NCBI GenBank assembly: GCA_021792075.1
Contig: JAJYVK010000141.1
Span: 1 to 5,411, forward strand
Reading direction: 5' to 3'
DNA from: Actinomycetes bacterium
Lineage (GTDB): Bacteria > Actinomycetota > Acidimicrobiia > Acidimicrobiales > Acidimicrobiaceae
DNA: 5,411 nt
Shown: positions 5,372 through 5,411 of the stretch, one piece after another
How positions within the stretch are numbered: the first letter of the stretch is position 1
Layout: each line of letters starts with the position of its first letter
Program-made: the position numbers and the translations under genes
Notes under the pieces: model-generated
The model's input: the letters and a program-made list of their open reading frames with translations, nothing else
The model's database searches: none
What the model was told of the DNA's origin: nothing

Positions 5372-5411
5372 ATGTCTACTGTAAACGAAGTCAATTGGGG
5401 AATTGTAGGTA
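5372..5411 (+). CDS. N-terminal start of a probable Gfo/Idh/MocA-family oxidoreductase (3' end outside window)
   Basis: Only 13 codons are visible: Met-Ser-Thr-Val-Asn-Glu-Val-Asn-Trp-Gly-Ile-Val-Gly. A short polar lead followed by Val-(Asn/Arg)-Trp-Gly-Ile-(Ile/Val)-Gly is the usual opening of Gfo/Idh/MocA dehydrogenases, where it forms the first Rossmann strand and the glycine loop binding NAD(P). GAGGGGG (5360-5366), five bases upstream, is a strong ribosome binding site and supports the ATG. If correct, the enzyme would oxidise or reduce a sugar, inositol or similar polyol, consistent with the isomerase in this window. Another Rossmann-fold enzyme is possible because so little is seen. 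It follows the MBL gene after a predicted terminator, so it probably has separate transcription or depends on read-through. Confidence 0.62.
   Translation, partial: MSTVNEVNWGIVG

Overview
The window is 5.4 kb from a free-living heterotrophic bacterium. All recognisable genes lie on the + strand: the tail of one gene, four complete genes and the head of a sixth. No RNA gene, CRISPR array, transposase or insertion-sequence end is visible. The organism cannot be named from the sequence. The leading fragment is GC-rich (about 59% over the first 170 bases, third codon positions about 73% G/C). The first 60 codons of the next gene have only about 50% G/C at third positions. The mix of an aldehyde dehydrogenase, a TIM-barrel sugar isomerase, an IclR regulator, an alkylsulfatase-like metallo-hydrolase and a Gfo/Idh/MocA oxidoreductase is typical of catabolic islands in Actinobacteria, marine Chloroflexota and Proteobacteria. 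That placement is an inference only.

Layout. Bases 3-173 encode the last 56 residues of what looks like serine hydroxymethyltransferase (GlyA). Three bases after its stop codon, in the same frame, a GTG opens an NAD(P)-dependent aldehyde dehydrogenase (177-1595). Its active site is intact, but about 8-20 N-terminal residues usual in the family are missing and no ribosome binding site is visible. After an 18-base gap comes a TIM-barrel sugar-phosphate isomerase/epimerase-like protein (1614-2453). A 100-base gap follows, with an inverted repeat, then an IclR-family regulator (2554-3387). The next 513 bases (3388-3900) hold no convincing gene. They do contain stem-loops, a perfect 15-bp palindrome directly upstream of a good sigma-70-like promoter, an orphan Shine-Dalgarno sequence and repeated short motifs. 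A 435-residue metallo-beta-lactamase-fold protein follows (3901-5208). It carries an alkylsulfatase dimerisation region but lacks the C-terminal SCP2-like domain of full alkylsulfatases. A stem-loop plus T tract overlaps its stop codon. The first 13 codons of a probable Gfo/Idh/MocA dehydrogenase begin at 5372 behind a strong ribosome binding site.

How the genes may work together (inference). The IclR protein probably controls a small catabolic regulon: itself, the hydrolase behind the palindrome/promoter block, and perhaps the flanking genes. A plausible scheme is a hydrolytic step by the MBL protein, oxidation and isomerisation of a sugar- or polyol-like intermediate by the Gfo/Idh/MocA and TIM-barrel proteins, and oxidation of an aldehyde by the ALDH. 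The substrate is not evident, and the combination does not match a pathway I recognise. The most notable points are the abrupt junction behind glyA, the short domain architecture of the MBL protein, and the structured leader in front of it.
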